A stretch of 64,000 bases of DNA from Polynucleobacter rarus (GCF_003072505.1 NZ_NTGB01000001.1:43709-107708); one strand, 5' to 3'; positions 26,153-34,612 are shown, numbered from the stretch's first letter. Numbers and translations: made by a program. The notes: a model not told the origin generated them from the sequence alone.

Positions 26153-26397
26153 GTTGAAGATGTAGAAACTTATGCGGCGCCCGCCTAAGTGCGAGTAGTT
26201 GACATTTGGTGAAGGCATAGTCCAGAGAGTGGAGAAACTCACACCAATCGTTATCCTTTGGTCTGGGGTTCAAGTCCCTGACATCCTCTCCTCCTTAAAA
26301 GACGGGGATTCCTCCTACTACAAGCTCATGCCGAAGCGGAAGAATGTTTCTGGTCGCATTGAGGTCACGGTCATTGACCGAAAAAACTGAACACATC
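26153..26397 (-). mobile_element. Remnant of IS200/IS605 (tnpB) element right end
   Basis: The minus strand from about 26397 to the TAA at 26295 encodes a TnpB C-terminal tail, with VNDRDLNATRNILPL and GGIPVF before the stop. These match the zinc-ribbon end of TnpB (DRD-N-A-x-N-IL). The following about 140 bases, with a GGCATAGTCC-like core on the plus strand, compact hairpins and CTTCAAC (minus strand) at about 26153-26159, resemble a right end that would encode the guide omega-RNA. The rest of tnpB is gone. The gap 25812-26152 has no gene. Confidence 0.6.
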
Positions 26398-26496
26398 CAT
26401 TCTCTAATTCGCAAACCTACTTTACCTTACGGACTGTGGAGAAATATTGCCACAACAAGAACAAGTATTGATTTTATAGGGAAAACATCAGGAATT

Positions 26497-27219
26497 TTAA
26501 TCTATCAGCTTATAAAATCGCTCATCGTAAAGACTTCCACTCATCGGTGTTAGGGTTACTCGAAAATCTTTTTTATGTTTTTGTGACGCATGATTTTTGA
26601 TTGCATCCTCATTCGCCCAAATTTCAACGATTGTCATATGGTTGGGTCGACTAATTTGAGTTAAAGCTTCAAACCGAATATTTCCTGGATCTTTTGGACT
26701 AATTGTTGAGATATCTTTCACTAGAGCAATTCCTTGATCCTTAATCGTTGGAACTATATCGACGTGTGTAATTGCAAAAATTGAATTCTTAAGTTCAGCA
26801 TGAGGAACCATAACTTTACCGACTTGAAGGGCAGAGTGAGGGCGTTCATCATAGCTACTTCTCAGTAAAACATTTAACTTCTCTTTAATAGCAGTAACTT
26901 TTTCTGATTTTTGATGTTGTGTCATGCTGGAAATATCTCGCCATGCTTCTAAAATAGCAAATTGGTCTGGTTGGCCAATTCGCTGAACCACCTCAAATCT
27001 TAAATTCCCATCTTCTTTGATACTAGAATCTGTAAGTTCCTTTAGTAAGAGTTTTGTCTTTACGATATCAGAAGAGTAGACCTCAAAATAAGTAACAATA
27101 TAAGATGTTACTTTTTCAGTGATGGGCTCAGCTGCATGACTCATTTTCATCACTCCCAAGAAATTGGCCACCAATAAAAGCATACAGAATTTAACTCGAC
27201 TCAATTTACTTAGGGTCAT
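26497..27219 (-). CDS. Exported protein with two antibiotic-biosynthesis-monooxygenase domains
   Basis: A 240-residue protein with a signal peptide (hydrophobic segment about residues 10-30, then HAAE). Two ferredoxin-like ABM domains follow in tandem, each with the pattern xxGNxRFExxQRxxxPxxFxIxExW: NLRFEVVQRIGQPDQFAILEAW and NIRFEALTQISRPNHMTIVEIW. Single-domain relatives are quinol monooxygenases or haem-cleaving proteins. Export to the periplasm is unusual for the fold. No partner gene is adjacent. The true reaction cannot be told from the sequence. Confidence 0.75.
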   Translation of the reverse strand: MTLSKLSRVKFCMLLLVANFLGVMKMSHAAEPITEKVTSYIVTYFEVYSSDIVKTKLLLKELTDSSIKEDGNLRFEVVQRIGQPDQFAILEAWRDISSMTQHQKSEKVTAIKEKLNVLLRSSYDERPHSALQVGKVMVPHAELKNSIFAITHVDIVPTIKDQGIALVKDISTISPKDPGNIRFEALTQISRPNHMTIVEIWANEDAIKNHASQKHKKDFRVTLTPMSGSLYDERFYKLID

Positions 27220-27300
27220 CTTTTTTCCTTTAACAAATGTTATCTAACAAAATTAACATCGTTTTCATAAAATAACCATAGATAAAACCCTAATAAAAGT

Positions 27301-27435
27301 TTAATCTAAAATTTTATGACCGGTCACACGGGAAATACCAAACTCTTCACATAGTCAAGAAATCTTCTCACCATCTAAAAATCTAGACACAAATTTCAGC
27401 TTTTCATCCATCTTTGTACTTTCATTCCATGGCAT
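27301..27435 (-). pseudogene. IS481-family transposase N-terminal fragment
   Basis: From ATG 27435 on the minus strand the translation MPWNESTKMDEKLKFVSRFL, then LCEEFGISRVTGHKI, matches the start and helix-turn-helix of IS481 transposases. A TGA (in EKIS-stop-LCEEF) interrupts it, and it ends at 27301 with no catalytic domain. A typical AAGGAGG site precedes the start. It is a decayed fragment. Confidence 0.8.
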
Positions 27436-27511
27436 AAGTTGGCCCTCCTTATGCCAAAAACTGTAAAGAATGTGTCCAGTATAAAGTGTAAAGTATGTCT
27501 CAAGTCATCCA

Positions 27512-27545
27512 CCCTCACTAGAAATGGTGGGGGTTTTGTCTTTTA
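27512..27545 (+). terminator. Rho-independent terminator without a gene
   Basis: CCCTCAC (27512-27518) pairs with GTGGGGG (27527-27533) and is followed by TTTTGTCTTTT. No plus-strand gene precedes it. It looks like the terminator of a lost gene, perhaps a tRNA, since similar hairpins often follow tRNA genes. Confidence 0.5.
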
Positions 27546-27584
27546 GAGCATTGCTTTAAGTAACGCTGGTGCAGGATCTATAAA

Positions 27585-28085
27585 TCAGTGAATTGTTCCG
27601 TTGAGAGCAAATTCTCTTAGAGCATTTCCTGGTGTGATTGTGCTTTTATAAAGTGGCCCACAAGGGGTATCAGCCATCATCAGTGAAAGTTCATACCAAT
27701 CATTAGAATAATGAATCGACTGATAACCTTCTAGGTGATAGGTGAACATATTTAAAATACCAATGATGCTGCGATTAGTTGATTTGCAATAAATCACCTT
27801 CTCAAGATGATTTAATTCCTGTTGTATAAAAGATTCGCTTACACCTTGAGATAGCAAGATCTTAAATAGGTATTGTGGGAATCGCTCTACTAAGTTCGAT
27901 GCTGGGGCTAGAGGCATTAACACTGGTAGCAGGGTTCTTTCATTTACAAATAAGGCTACCTGTGGTTTTGAAAATATTGCCTTAGCATACCAATTACCCA
28001 AAATATTGTCTCCCTTTCCAGCGGGTTCGTTGACGCCTGAAGAGACTCGATCTAATAATTGTTTTGAGCAGTGTAAATAAAACAT
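27585..28085 (-). CDS. DUF6933-like protein
   Basis: A 166-residue cytoplasmic protein of the DUF6933 type: it starts with a short HCSKQLLDRV segment, then LGNWYAKAIF, LFVNERTLLPVLMP and a helical C-terminal half. The function is unknown. It lies 16 bp after the HigA antitoxin stop on the same strand, so it may be co-transcribed with the toxin-antitoxin pair. That proximity is suggestive only. Confidence 0.65.
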   Translation of the reverse strand: MFYLHCSKQLLDRVSSGVNEPAGKGDNILGNWYAKAIFSKPQVALFVNERTLLPVLMPLAPASNLVERFPQYLFKILLSQGVSESFIQQELNHLEKVIYCKSTNRSIIGILNMFTYHLEGYQSIHYSNDWYELSLMMADTPCGPLYKSTITPGNALREFALNGTIH

Positions 28086-28101
28086 AGAAAAGTGTCTCTG
28101 A

Positions 28102-28413
28102 TTAGGCTAAGACTGGAATCAATGCATGCTTGACTTTCGGTAGTCCAGATTTACGAACTTGCCATAAGTCATAGGCTGCCTGTAAAGCTAGCCAAACACT
28201 TGCGTTACCTCCATTTTTCTCGCCTAACCAAGCCTCAATACGAAGAGCCATTTCTGGAGAAATACCGGCTTTACCATTAATCACCCTAGAAAAAGCTGCG
28301 CGATTTACTCCTAGTTGTTCTGAGGCTTCTGTTACGGTTAGTTCTAACGCTGGAAGAATATCTTCTTTCAGAGTAAGGCCTGGGTGGGGCGGGTTATACA
28401 TTTTAGTCATCAT
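28102..28413 (-). CDS. higA: HigA-family antitoxin
   Basis: A 103-residue protein with the HigA start (YNPPHPGLTLKEDILPALE), a Xre-type helix-turn-helix (LTVTEASEQLGVNRAAFSRVINGKAGISPEMALRIE in pieces) and a short C-terminal tail. It neutralises the HigB toxin and represses its own promoter. As in all higBA loci the toxin gene comes first; the two overlap by 11 bp. A dead stub of a second higA lies at 21969-22044. Confidence 0.9.
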   Translation of the reverse strand: MMTKMYNPPHPGLTLKEDILPALELTVTEASEQLGVNRAAFSRVINGKAGISPEMALRIEAWLGEKNGGNASVWLALQAAYDLWQVRKSGLPKVKHALIPVLA

Positions 28414-28678
28414 TATTCCTATTCTTTAAGTGATAATCTTGATAATCAACAAGAACAACATCTTCACCTTCAAATTTAAATATCATACGCCAATTTCCAT
28501 TTACCGAAATTGAATAGTGATCCTTTAGCTTATCTTTTAATGGATACAATCCCCAACCAGGTAGATTCATATCTTCCCATTTTTTTGCAACATCTAATCT
28601 AGCTAACTGCCTACCCAGTTTATTGCCATGGGCGCTATGGATTCCTAACTTTTTTCCGGTATTAAAAAAGAGTTGCAA
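28403..28678 (-). CDS. higB: HigB-type RelE/ParE-family toxin
   Basis: A 91-residue mRNA interferase of the HigB type. It has FFNTGKKLGI, the LARLDVAKKWEDMNLPGW signature and the C-terminal SVNGNWRMIFKFEGEDVVLVDYQDYH. The family usually starts about nine residues earlier with MIKSF-like residues. Here the same frame continues upstream (IIEIFRCKC) but has ATA/ATT codons (28700-28705) where ATG is expected. Translation may start at TTG 28678 or at a rare codon, or the toxin may be weakened. Confidence 0.82.
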   Translation of the reverse strand: MQLFFNTGKKLGIHSAHGNKLGRQLARLDVAKKWEDMNLPGWGLYPLKDKLKDHYSISVNGNWRMIFKFEGEDVVLVDYQDYHLKNRNNDD

Positions 28679-28711
28679 GCACTTACAGCGAAATATTTCA
28701 ATTATGAATTA

Positions 28712-28739
28712 TTGCATACTGAAACTATGCGCTATGCAA
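28712..28739 (-). promoter_or_regulatory. Putative HigA operator in the higBA promoter
   Basis: TTGCATA (28712-28718) and TATGCAA (28733-28739) form an inverted repeat directly upstream of higB on the minus strand, overlapping a likely promoter region. HigA proteins bind such dyads to repress the operon. The remaining bases to 29011 hold the leader of the DUF1330 gene and nothing else clear. Confidence 0.5.
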
Positions 28740-29011
28740 GAATATAGGTTGGTATTTTAAGGGAAAAGCTAATTAAAAAAGGATTTGAGCATTTTAAAAA
28801 GGCTCACTATTGAAAGGTAACCTTACTCACTGTGGAGATAGACTTTAAATTTGCAGCGACGATTAATGCCGACGAAATTGTGACTATGAGAAAGCGCTTG
28901 AATCGCTCTAGAGTTGAATTTTTAAGTTAAATCAAATTTGTAGTAATCTATTTACTGAGAACAACTGGAAAAAATTTATATCATCAAGATCTATATAACA
29001 AAGGAGACAGC

Positions 29012-29314
29012 ATGGCAGCTTATTGGTTAGCGCGTTCAAAAATTAATGACCCAGTCGAGTACAAAAAATATACCGACCTAGTTCCTGGCATTATTGCTCA
29101 ATATGGTGGAAAGGTTTTAGCAAGGGGAGGGAAATACCAAATTATGGAAGGACCTCAAGATTTCCAACGGTTTGTGGTAATTGAATTCCCCTCACTTGAA
29201 GATGGTGTGAAGTGTTTTGAATCTCCTGAGTATGTGGCGGCTGCACAGTATCGTCGCAGTGGTGCGGGAGTTGTCGAAAATGTCATTATCGAGAGCGGTG
29301 ACGCCACCAAATAA
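29012..29314 (+). CDS. DUF1330-family protein
   Basis: A 100-residue protein with the DUF1330 pattern: YWLARSKINDPVEYKKY, then GGKVLARGG, RFVVIEFPS and SPEYVAAAQYRR. The fold is a dimeric ferredoxin-like barrel of unknown activity, common beside catabolic genes. AAGGAGA lies seven bases before ATG 29012. It converges with the next gene; both 3' ends share a hairpin. Confidence 0.88.
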   Translation: MAAYWLARSKINDPVEYKKYTDLVPGIIAQYGGKVLARGGKYQIMEGPQDFQRFVVIEFPSLEDGVKCFESPEYVAAAQYRRSGAGVVENVIIESGDATK

Positions 29315-29329
29315 GCATTACATTGGTGG
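29304..29329. terminator. Shared hairpin between convergent genes
   Basis: CCACCAA (29304-29310) and TTGGTGG (29323-29329) pair across the two stop codons of the DUF1330 gene and the minus-strand gene at 29318. The plus strand continues TTTAAAT. It is probably a bidirectional terminator. Confidence 0.5.
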
Positions 29330-29926
29330 TTTAAATCCATCTTTTCCGACAGTGATACGAAGTAAGGTTACTTGACCATCTTTTTCAATCACGGTCAAGA
29401 TAGCATTTGCTTGGGAAACTAAAAGAGCGGACGAACCTGGTCGAAAAGTCACGATCGGAGTACTCTCTGGGACATAAACGACTTGGCTGCCACCTTTGTA
29501 TTCAAGTTTTAATTCACGCCCACTACCGATGGTTTTTAATTGGCTCACATTAGCATTTGTCATCATACTTCCAGGCATGAGGTCCCATGCATAATGTCCT
29601 TCACCATTGCCGCGCATCACTTCAGGAAACACTAATACTTCTAAAGCCTCTAAACGCCCAGAGGAGCTTGTCAAGGTAGCAGTACCAATAAAGCTATTTT
29701 CTTGGATATCTGACATCTTGATCGGATAGACCTCTGTGATATTTAGATTCGGTGGCATCGCTATTTTTATAATTTCTCCCCGACGTTCTTTGATCGTAAT
29801 GGACTGAGCATCTACTTGCTCAATCACTCCCCGTAATCGAATTGGTGAAGGTACATTTTGTGCGAAAGTAGTAATACTTATGAAGAAACTAAGTAATAAA
29901 GTAAAAGCAAATATTTTTTTCGTCAC
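29318..29926 (-). CDS. Exported hypothetical protein
   Basis: A 202-residue protein with a clear signal peptide (MTKKIFAFTLLLSFFISITTFAQ). It has a beta-rich mature part: RLRGVIEQVDAQSITIKERRG resembles the OB-like DUF5666 repeat, and a second half ends VTLLRITVGKDGFKPP. I recognise no catalytic motif. Similar proteins occur in Burkholderiales catabolic regions and are called hypothetical. It has its own leader (29927-30152) in which I see nothing definite. Confidence 0.7.
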   Translation of the reverse strand: MTKKIFAFTLLLSFFISITTFAQNVPSPIRLRGVIEQVDAQSITIKERRGEIIKIAMPPNLNITEVYPIKMSDIQENSFIGTATLTSSSGRLEALEVLVFPEVMRGNGEGHYAWDLMPGSMMTNANVSQLKTIGSGRELKLEYKGGSQVVYVPESTPIVTFRPGSSALLVSQANAILTVIEKDGQVTLLRITVGKDGFKPPM

Positions 29927-30152
29927 GATTCTGTCCTTAGGCGTTGTGTCAAAAGTACATCAATGAATTACTCGTTTGTAATATGTTTAGCTTTAATCAT
30001 TTTGCGCCTAACTTGTGATCCCTATCTATTTTGGACCAATAGATATTTTGATATATGGAAAGATTAAGGTGCTTAAAAATATGTATTTATTTTCGTACTT
30101 TAATTAAATGTCTACCAAGATTATTAGTATCGGCACTACTTTTTTACAAATA

Positions 30153-30428
30153 TTATTTGTACACTTCTTTACGGTCACCAATACGTAAAACCAAAATACA
30201 AACTGTTTTGTCCTGAATACTAGCAATGATTCGATAATCACCAACGCGGTATTTCCAAAACTCACCAAGTTTGGAACCTTTTAGTGCCTCACCAAGTTCC
30301 CTCGGATCCTTATGTTTGGCAAGTCTAGATTTTAAAAAATGAAGAATTCGTTTGGCAATTTGTGGGTCTAATTTTCCTAATTCTTTCTTTGCTGCTGGGT
30401 CAAATTCAATCTGCCAAACCAAGTTCAC
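30153..30428 (-). CDS. RelE/StbE-family toxin
   Basis: A 91-residue toxin of the RelE superfamily: WQIEFDPAAKKELGKLD, ILHFLKSRL, LGEFWKYRVGDYRIIASI and VLRIGDRKEVYK, with the basic and aromatic residues of ribosome-dependent mRNA cleavage (KYRVGDYR). It overlaps the antitoxin gene by 23 bp, the usual antitoxin-first order of relBE. Confidence 0.87.
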   Translation of the reverse strand: MNLVWQIEFDPAAKKELGKLDPQIAKRILHFLKSRLAKHKDPRELGEALKGSKLGEFWKYRVGDYRIIASIQDKTVCILVLRIGDRKEVYK

Positions 30429-30630
30429 GCTCCAATTGGTTTAGTTTGATTGTCTTAGTTTTGCCATTTTTAATATTGTTCAACCGCTTCTCAGCCAAAT
30501 AGAGATCTTCCAGATCATCTAAATATTCTAGGATTGCTTCGCGGGCATAAAAAGTTTTAGTACGTCCAGTTTTAGCTGCTAATGCGCCGAGTCGTAACTC
30601 AATATCTTCGGGTAATCTAATCGCAAGCAT
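30406..30630 (-). CDS. RelB/RHH-type antitoxin
   Basis: A 74-residue protein with an N-terminal ribbon-helix-helix (LAIRLPEDIELRLGALAAKTGRTKTFYAREAI in pieces) for DNA binding and a charged C-terminal tail for toxin binding. With the RelE-type toxin it forms a self-regulated type II module. A tRNA-like 3'-end motif and hairpin (about 30787-30850) lie upstream. Confidence 0.85.
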   Translation of the reverse strand: MLAIRLPEDIELRLGALAAKTGRTKTFYAREAILEYLDDLEDLYLAEKRLNNIKNGKTKTIKLNQLERELGLAD

Positions 30631-30858
30631 AAAGCCTCCTTAATTTGCTATACAAGTATATCAAATGTCCTCTTTAAGTTCAATCTTAACTTATTTACTA
30701 CATTCTTACTAACAAACCGATACTGCCAGCCTTTAGAGCTCCAAACTCTGGTGTGGAGTTCTATTTATGGTTTCTGTTCTCATGATCCTTTGGCTCGTGT
30801 TCAAGTCTTTGACAACCCACAAATAAAACCCTCATTAGTAATGGTCGAAGGCCTTTAA

Positions 30859-31713
30859 TTACAGTGCTTTTTTATCAAAATCACTTGCATCGTGACGTTC
30901 GCGAAGTTGCTCGGATGGATCGCCAGAAGTCCGATTAACCATACGACCTCGTTTGACTGCTGGCCTTGCCAAAATGGTGTCTACCCATCGTTGAACATTC
31001 AAATACTCATGAGCGCCAAGGAATTCCGCCGCACCATACAACCATCCTTTAAGAAGGGCTCCATGCCAAGGAAAAGCTGCGATATCTGCGATGGTGTATT
31101 CTGATCCGGCAAGATATTCATTTTCTGCTAGACGTTGGTCAAGCACATCAAGTTGACGTTTTACTTCCATCGTAAAACGGTCGATTGGATATTCCATTTT
31201 GTAAGGTGCGTAAGCATAAAAATGACCGAATCCGCCCCCTATGTATGGTGCACTCCCCATCTGCCAAAAAAGCCAATTCATCGTTTCAGTACGAGTAGAC
31301 AGGTCTTTCGGTAGGAAAGCATCAAATTTCTCTGCGAGATAAAGTAAGATAGACCCTGATTCGAAAACACGAATAGGCGTTGGTGTACTGCGATCTAGCA
31401 GAGCAGGAATTTTCGAATTTGGATTTATTTTGACAAAATCTGAACCAAATTGATCGCCATCAACAATCGTAATTAACCAAGCATCATACTCAGCCCCAGA
31501 GTGCCCTAAAGCGAGAAGCTCTTCAAGCATTATTGTGACTTTTACGCCGTTTGGTGTGCCCAAGGAATATAACTGTAGGGGATGGCGACCAATTGGCAAT
31601 TCTTTTTCGTACCTTGATCCGGCGGTTGGTTGATTAATACTTGCAAATTTTCCACCATTAGGTTTTTCCCATGTCCAGATTTTTGGTGGGGTGTATTCAT
31701 TAGCATTAACCAT
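30859..31713 (-). CDS. yghU: Glutathione S-transferase / disulfide-bond oxidoreductase, YghU-like
   Basis: A 284-residue protein with the long N-terminus of YghU enzymes (TPPKIWTWEKPNGGKFASINQPTAGSR in pieces), a thioredoxin-fold domain with LGTPNGVKVTIMLEEL and INPNSKIPAL, then an all-helical domain with YTIADIAAFPW. E. coli YghU reduces disulfides using two glutathiones. It is encoded alone and may serve redox defence. The start is the only good ATG. Confidence 0.88.
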   Translation of the reverse strand: MVNANEYTPPKIWTWEKPNGGKFASINQPTAGSRYEKELPIGRHPLQLYSLGTPNGVKVTIMLEELLALGHSGAEYDAWLITIVDGDQFGSDFVKINPNSKIPALLDRSTPTPIRVFESGSILLYLAEKFDAFLPKDLSTRTETMNWLFWQMGSAPYIGGGFGHFYAYAPYKMEYPIDRFTMEVKRQLDVLDQRLAENEYLAGSEYTIADIAAFPWHGALLKGWLYGAAEFLGAHEYLNVQRWVDTILARPAVKRGRMVNRTSGDPSEQLRERHDASDFDKKAL

Positions 31714-31953
31714 GTTTTTTCCTTTTCGTGAAATATTTACTCAATGCTCGTATATTAACTGGATTATGAATCTGGTGATTCTTTAAATTAGAGAACGAAA
31801 GAGCTTTGATCGAGGTGCTATTTCGATTTTAGAATACCTACGGGCCCAATTGTGTAGAAATTTTAAAATTCACTAGTGTTGAAAAACGCTGAAATATCAT
31901 TCCATTTGTACAACTAGTTCAGATATTAGAACTGTCTTGATGATAAGGTTTGA

Positions 31954-32409
31954 TTACTCTTCAAGATTATGGATAATTTGACGCAGTACTTTTCTTGTTA
32001 CTGCCAAATCTTTGAGCGAGATATTCGTTTCAGCTATTTGATTAACTTCTAAAGCCAGAGGCTCTAATTTTTTTCGAAGTTGCTTACCGTCACTAGTTAA
32101 AAAGATGTGCCATTTTTTTAAATTACCATTAACGCGCTCACGTATGATAATTTGTTGTTTTTCAAGATTAATGAGTGCTTGGTGAATCGTTGGTTCCATC
32201 AATCCAGTCCGAAGACTAATGTCTTTTTGGGTAATCCCCTGTTCCTCCCAGAGCACCCTGAGGATCGCCCAATGACCAAAAGAGATGTCATATAACTCTA
32301 AACGTTGTTGTAGAGACCGCATATATAGACGCCCAGCATCACGGACTATATGTGCTAAACGGTCTTCGGGTACTGTAACGTGTTTATCTAACCCTTTTTT
32401 TTCTTGCAA
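31954..32409 (-). CDS. MarR-family transcriptional regulator
   Basis: A 151-residue winged-helix regulator: helical N-terminus, GHWAILRVLWEEQGITQKDISLRTGLMEPTIHQALINLE in pieces as the helix-turn-helix, then the wing and a dimer helix. The frame runs back to 32529 through the preceding gene. TTG 32409 has AAAGG (32416-32420) six bases ahead and begins just after that gene's stop, so I choose it. It is the last gene of a minus-strand unit with a dehydrogenase and an oxygenase reductase. It is the best candidate to bind the palindrome at 34646-34661. Confidence 0.82.
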   Translation of the reverse strand: MQEKKGLDKHVTVPEDRLAHIVRDAGRLYMRSLQQRLELYDISFGHWAILRVLWEEQGITQKDISLRTGLMEPTIHQALINLEKQQIIIRERVNGNLKKWHIFLTSDGKQLRKKLEPLALEVNQIAETNISLKDLAVTRKVLRQIIHNLEE

Positions 32410-32411
32410 GA

Positions 32412-33620
32412 TTAACCTTTCAGTAAAGCATCTAATTGCATTGGTGATTGATGATGGGTTGTGTAAATAGTTTGCTGTTTTGCTGACTCTAGAAGTCCAG
32501 CAACCAGCTCCATCGTTGAGAGACCCCATTTTGCATCATGTAACGCCGTGTGACCTTGCCAAACTTGTAGCAGTTCTTTAAAGACGTTCTCGCGAGGAAT
32601 AGTGGGTTTTGCAAATGGGATTGTTCGAATCCCTTGAGTTTCATAAATCAACAATTGATCAGGCATGATTTTTAAATCAGCAGAATCACAACTCACCAAA
32701 ATCATACCGAAATGTTCATGCGTATCAGGCGATTGGATTTCCTGATTCATTTTTAAATTAGAGTTTTTCCGTTTCAAATCGGCTTCAGACAAGCCCGTTG
32801 CTAAAGACGTTTCTAGCGCCTTTTTTGCTTTACCAGTCATTAGTTCATTTTTATGAAAGCCTAACTCTGAAAAATTACCACAAAGTTCATCGCTGTCATA
32901 AAGCCCATAACCACTATACGTTAAGGAGGCAAAGCAGCCGTTTTCAAATTTTAGTTGCGCAGCATAAGCACCTTCTGTTGATCGACTAGGATTCCAGTTG
33001 CCAGTTTGAGCAGTAATCGTTTTGACATAGCTTCCACCTAAAAGTCTAGCAATATCTAGGTGGTGGGCTGCTTGGCTATACACGACCCCACCGCCTTGTG
33101 AGGAGTCTAATTCTTCTACGCGTCTTGGACGATATAAAAAATCTGTGTAGTTCAGCATTTGTATCATACGAACTTGGCCAAAAATTCCTTGATGAATCAT
33201 TCTCGCCGTTTGCAAAATAGATTCGTCATAACTGTGGCTAGGGCCGATGAGAAGGGGAGTATCAAATTCATCAGAAAGCCTTACCATTTCCAACGCATCT
33301 GCAACAGTGATCGACATCGGTTTTTCACAAAGAACAATTTTTCTTATTTTCAAAAAGAATGAAACATGCTCCAAATGAAATTGATGAGGACTTGCTACAT
33401 AGACTGCATCATAATCAATGGCTTGGTGTAATTCTTCTAATGTGGAAAAACTAGGTTGAGATAAAGTTTTTGTAAATTGATTTCGAGTATCTTCTTGTGG
33501 GTCAATACCTCCCACGATATCAATACCAGGGTATTTTAGAAGAGAAGGTAGAGTAAGGACGAAAGCCCTACCTAGGCCGCATATCGCAATTTTAAGAGCT
33601 GGTTTAATTTGCATCACCAT
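32412..33620 (-). CDS. Gfo/Idh/MocA-family dehydrogenase
   Basis: A 402-residue protein with an N-terminal Rossmann fold (ICGLGRAFVL) and the catalytic EKPM loop. A C-terminal domain includes GGGVVYSQAAHHLDIARLLGG. It resembles the phthalate- and terephthalate-region dehydrogenases of the Gfo/Idh type (Pht4-like) that oxidise cis-dihydrodiols after a Rieske dioxygenase. Here it lies 3 bp after an oxygenase reductase and near the oxygenase, so a diol-dehydrogenase role is reasonable. The substrate is unknown. Confidence 0.8.
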   Translation of the reverse strand: MVMQIKPALKIAICGLGRAFVLTLPSLLKYPGIDIVGGIDPQEDTRNQFTKTLSQPSFSTLEELHQAIDYDAVYVASPHQFHLEHVSFFLKIRKIVLCEKPMSITVADALEMVRLSDEFDTPLLIGPSHSYDESILQTARMIHQGIFGQVRMIQMLNYTDFLYRPRRVEELDSSQGGGVVYSQAAHHLDIARLLGGSYVKTITAQTGNWNPSRSTEGAYAAQLKFENGCFASLTYSGYGLYDSDELCGNFSELGFHKNELMTGKAKKALETSLATGLSEADLKRKNSNLKMNQEIQSPDTHEHFGMILVSCDSADLKIMPDQLLIYETQGIRTIPFAKPTIPRENVFKELLQVWQGHTALHDAKWGLSTMELVAGLLESAKQQTIYTTHHQSPMQLDALLKG

Positions 33621-33623
33621 AAT

Positions 33624-34601
33624 TTACCAGTCTAAAACTAATACAGGAGATTTTGACCTAGAAATACAAATGAGTATTTCAGACTGTTGTCTTGCCTGAT
33701 CTAAAATAAAGTCACGATGATCCGCCACACCTTCGACTAATTTTACTAAGCAGGTACCACACGTTCCACTCTCACAGGAGCTTGGTAAAGATATTCCTTG
33801 CTCACGAAGAGACTCTAGGATCGTTTGATTGGCGGGGATCTGATAAATAAGACCACTGGTAGCATGTTTTACTTCAAAAGCTGAATTATCCTCTGCAGAG
33901 AGGGAGGGCTTGGTTTGTGCTGAGCCAAAATCTTCAAATCGAACGGTGCCTTCCTCCCAATGCCCGGTCATTCCTCTAACATCCTCCATCATGGCACTAG
34001 GTCCACAACAGTAGATGAGCCCATCTTTGGGCTGTGCAAGGAAAGGCCAAAAATCAAGTTGGTTGGAGAGTGAGCCTTCATCATGATGCAGAGTGAGTTG
34101 CTCTGGTTTCAGGATGTTTTTTAGTCGATTTAAATAAGGTGTTTGGTCAAAGGTGCGAGTACAGTAAATTAAATGGTAGTGATCATGTCCGATCTCATGA
34201 AGGTGTTCGATCATTGACAGAATCGGTGTGATACCAATGCCACCAGCAATAAAAAGATATTCATCGGCATTTTCGAGGTTAAAAAAGTTTTCTGGAAGAC
34301 TGACCTGAATTTCTTGACCAACTAGTAGTTCGTCCACTATTTCTATTGAACCACCTCTGCCATTGGCCATTCTTTTAACTCCTAGCTCATAAGTATGCGG
34401 AGTATTCCCAGTTCCAATGAGGGAGTAGTGGCGATATAAACCCTGTGGTGTTATTACCTCGACATGAGCACCTGGTTCGAAGCTTGGTAATGGATTTCCT
34501 GTCGGATCGGACAAAATCAATTGATACACATCTCCTTCTAAAGGAGTTTTTTCTTGAACCACTAAATTCAAATATTTTTTCATAGAGATGATCTGGGTCA
34601 A
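33624..34601 (-). CDS. PDR/VanB-type oxygenase reductase
   Basis: A 325-residue three-domain electron carrier: a flavin-binding barrel (HYSLIGTG), an NAD domain (FIAGGIGITPILSM, YCCGPSAMM) and a C-terminal plant-type [2Fe-2S] ferredoxin with CESGTCGTC and a fourth Cys near the end. This is the layout of phthalate dioxygenase reductase and VanB. It would feed electrons to the Rieske oxygenase encoded divergently from the same intergenic region. Confidence 0.88.
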   Translation of the reverse strand: MTQIISMKKYLNLVVQEKTPLEGDVYQLILSDPTGNPLPSFEPGAHVEVITPQGLYRHYSLIGTGNTPHTYELGVKRMANGRGGSIEIVDELLVGQEIQVSLPENFFNLENADEYLFIAGGIGITPILSMIEHLHEIGHDHYHLIYCTRTFDQTPYLNRLKNILKPEQLTLHHDEGSLSNQLDFWPFLAQPKDGLIYCCGPSAMMEDVRGMTGHWEEGTVRFEDFGSAQTKPSLSAEDNSAFEVKHATSGLIYQIPANQTILESLREQGISLPSSCESGTCGTCLVKLVEGVADHRDFILDQARQQSEILICISRSKSPVLVLDW

Positions 34602-34612
34602 ATTAAAAAAGA

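Noticed and set aside
26170..26250. Group I intron core
   Set aside because: A GGCATAGTCC block resembles the intron P7 region, but no other intron elements or exon junction are seen; the neighbouring TnpB tail explains it better.
26199..26390. 63-codon plus-strand frame
   Set aside because: It runs antisense through the TnpB tail and its right end; no protein motif.
27301..27435. TGA inside the IS481 fragment as a selenocysteine codon
   Set aside because: Transposases have no redox Cys there, there is no GG-loop hairpin, and the gene is truncated; plain decay.
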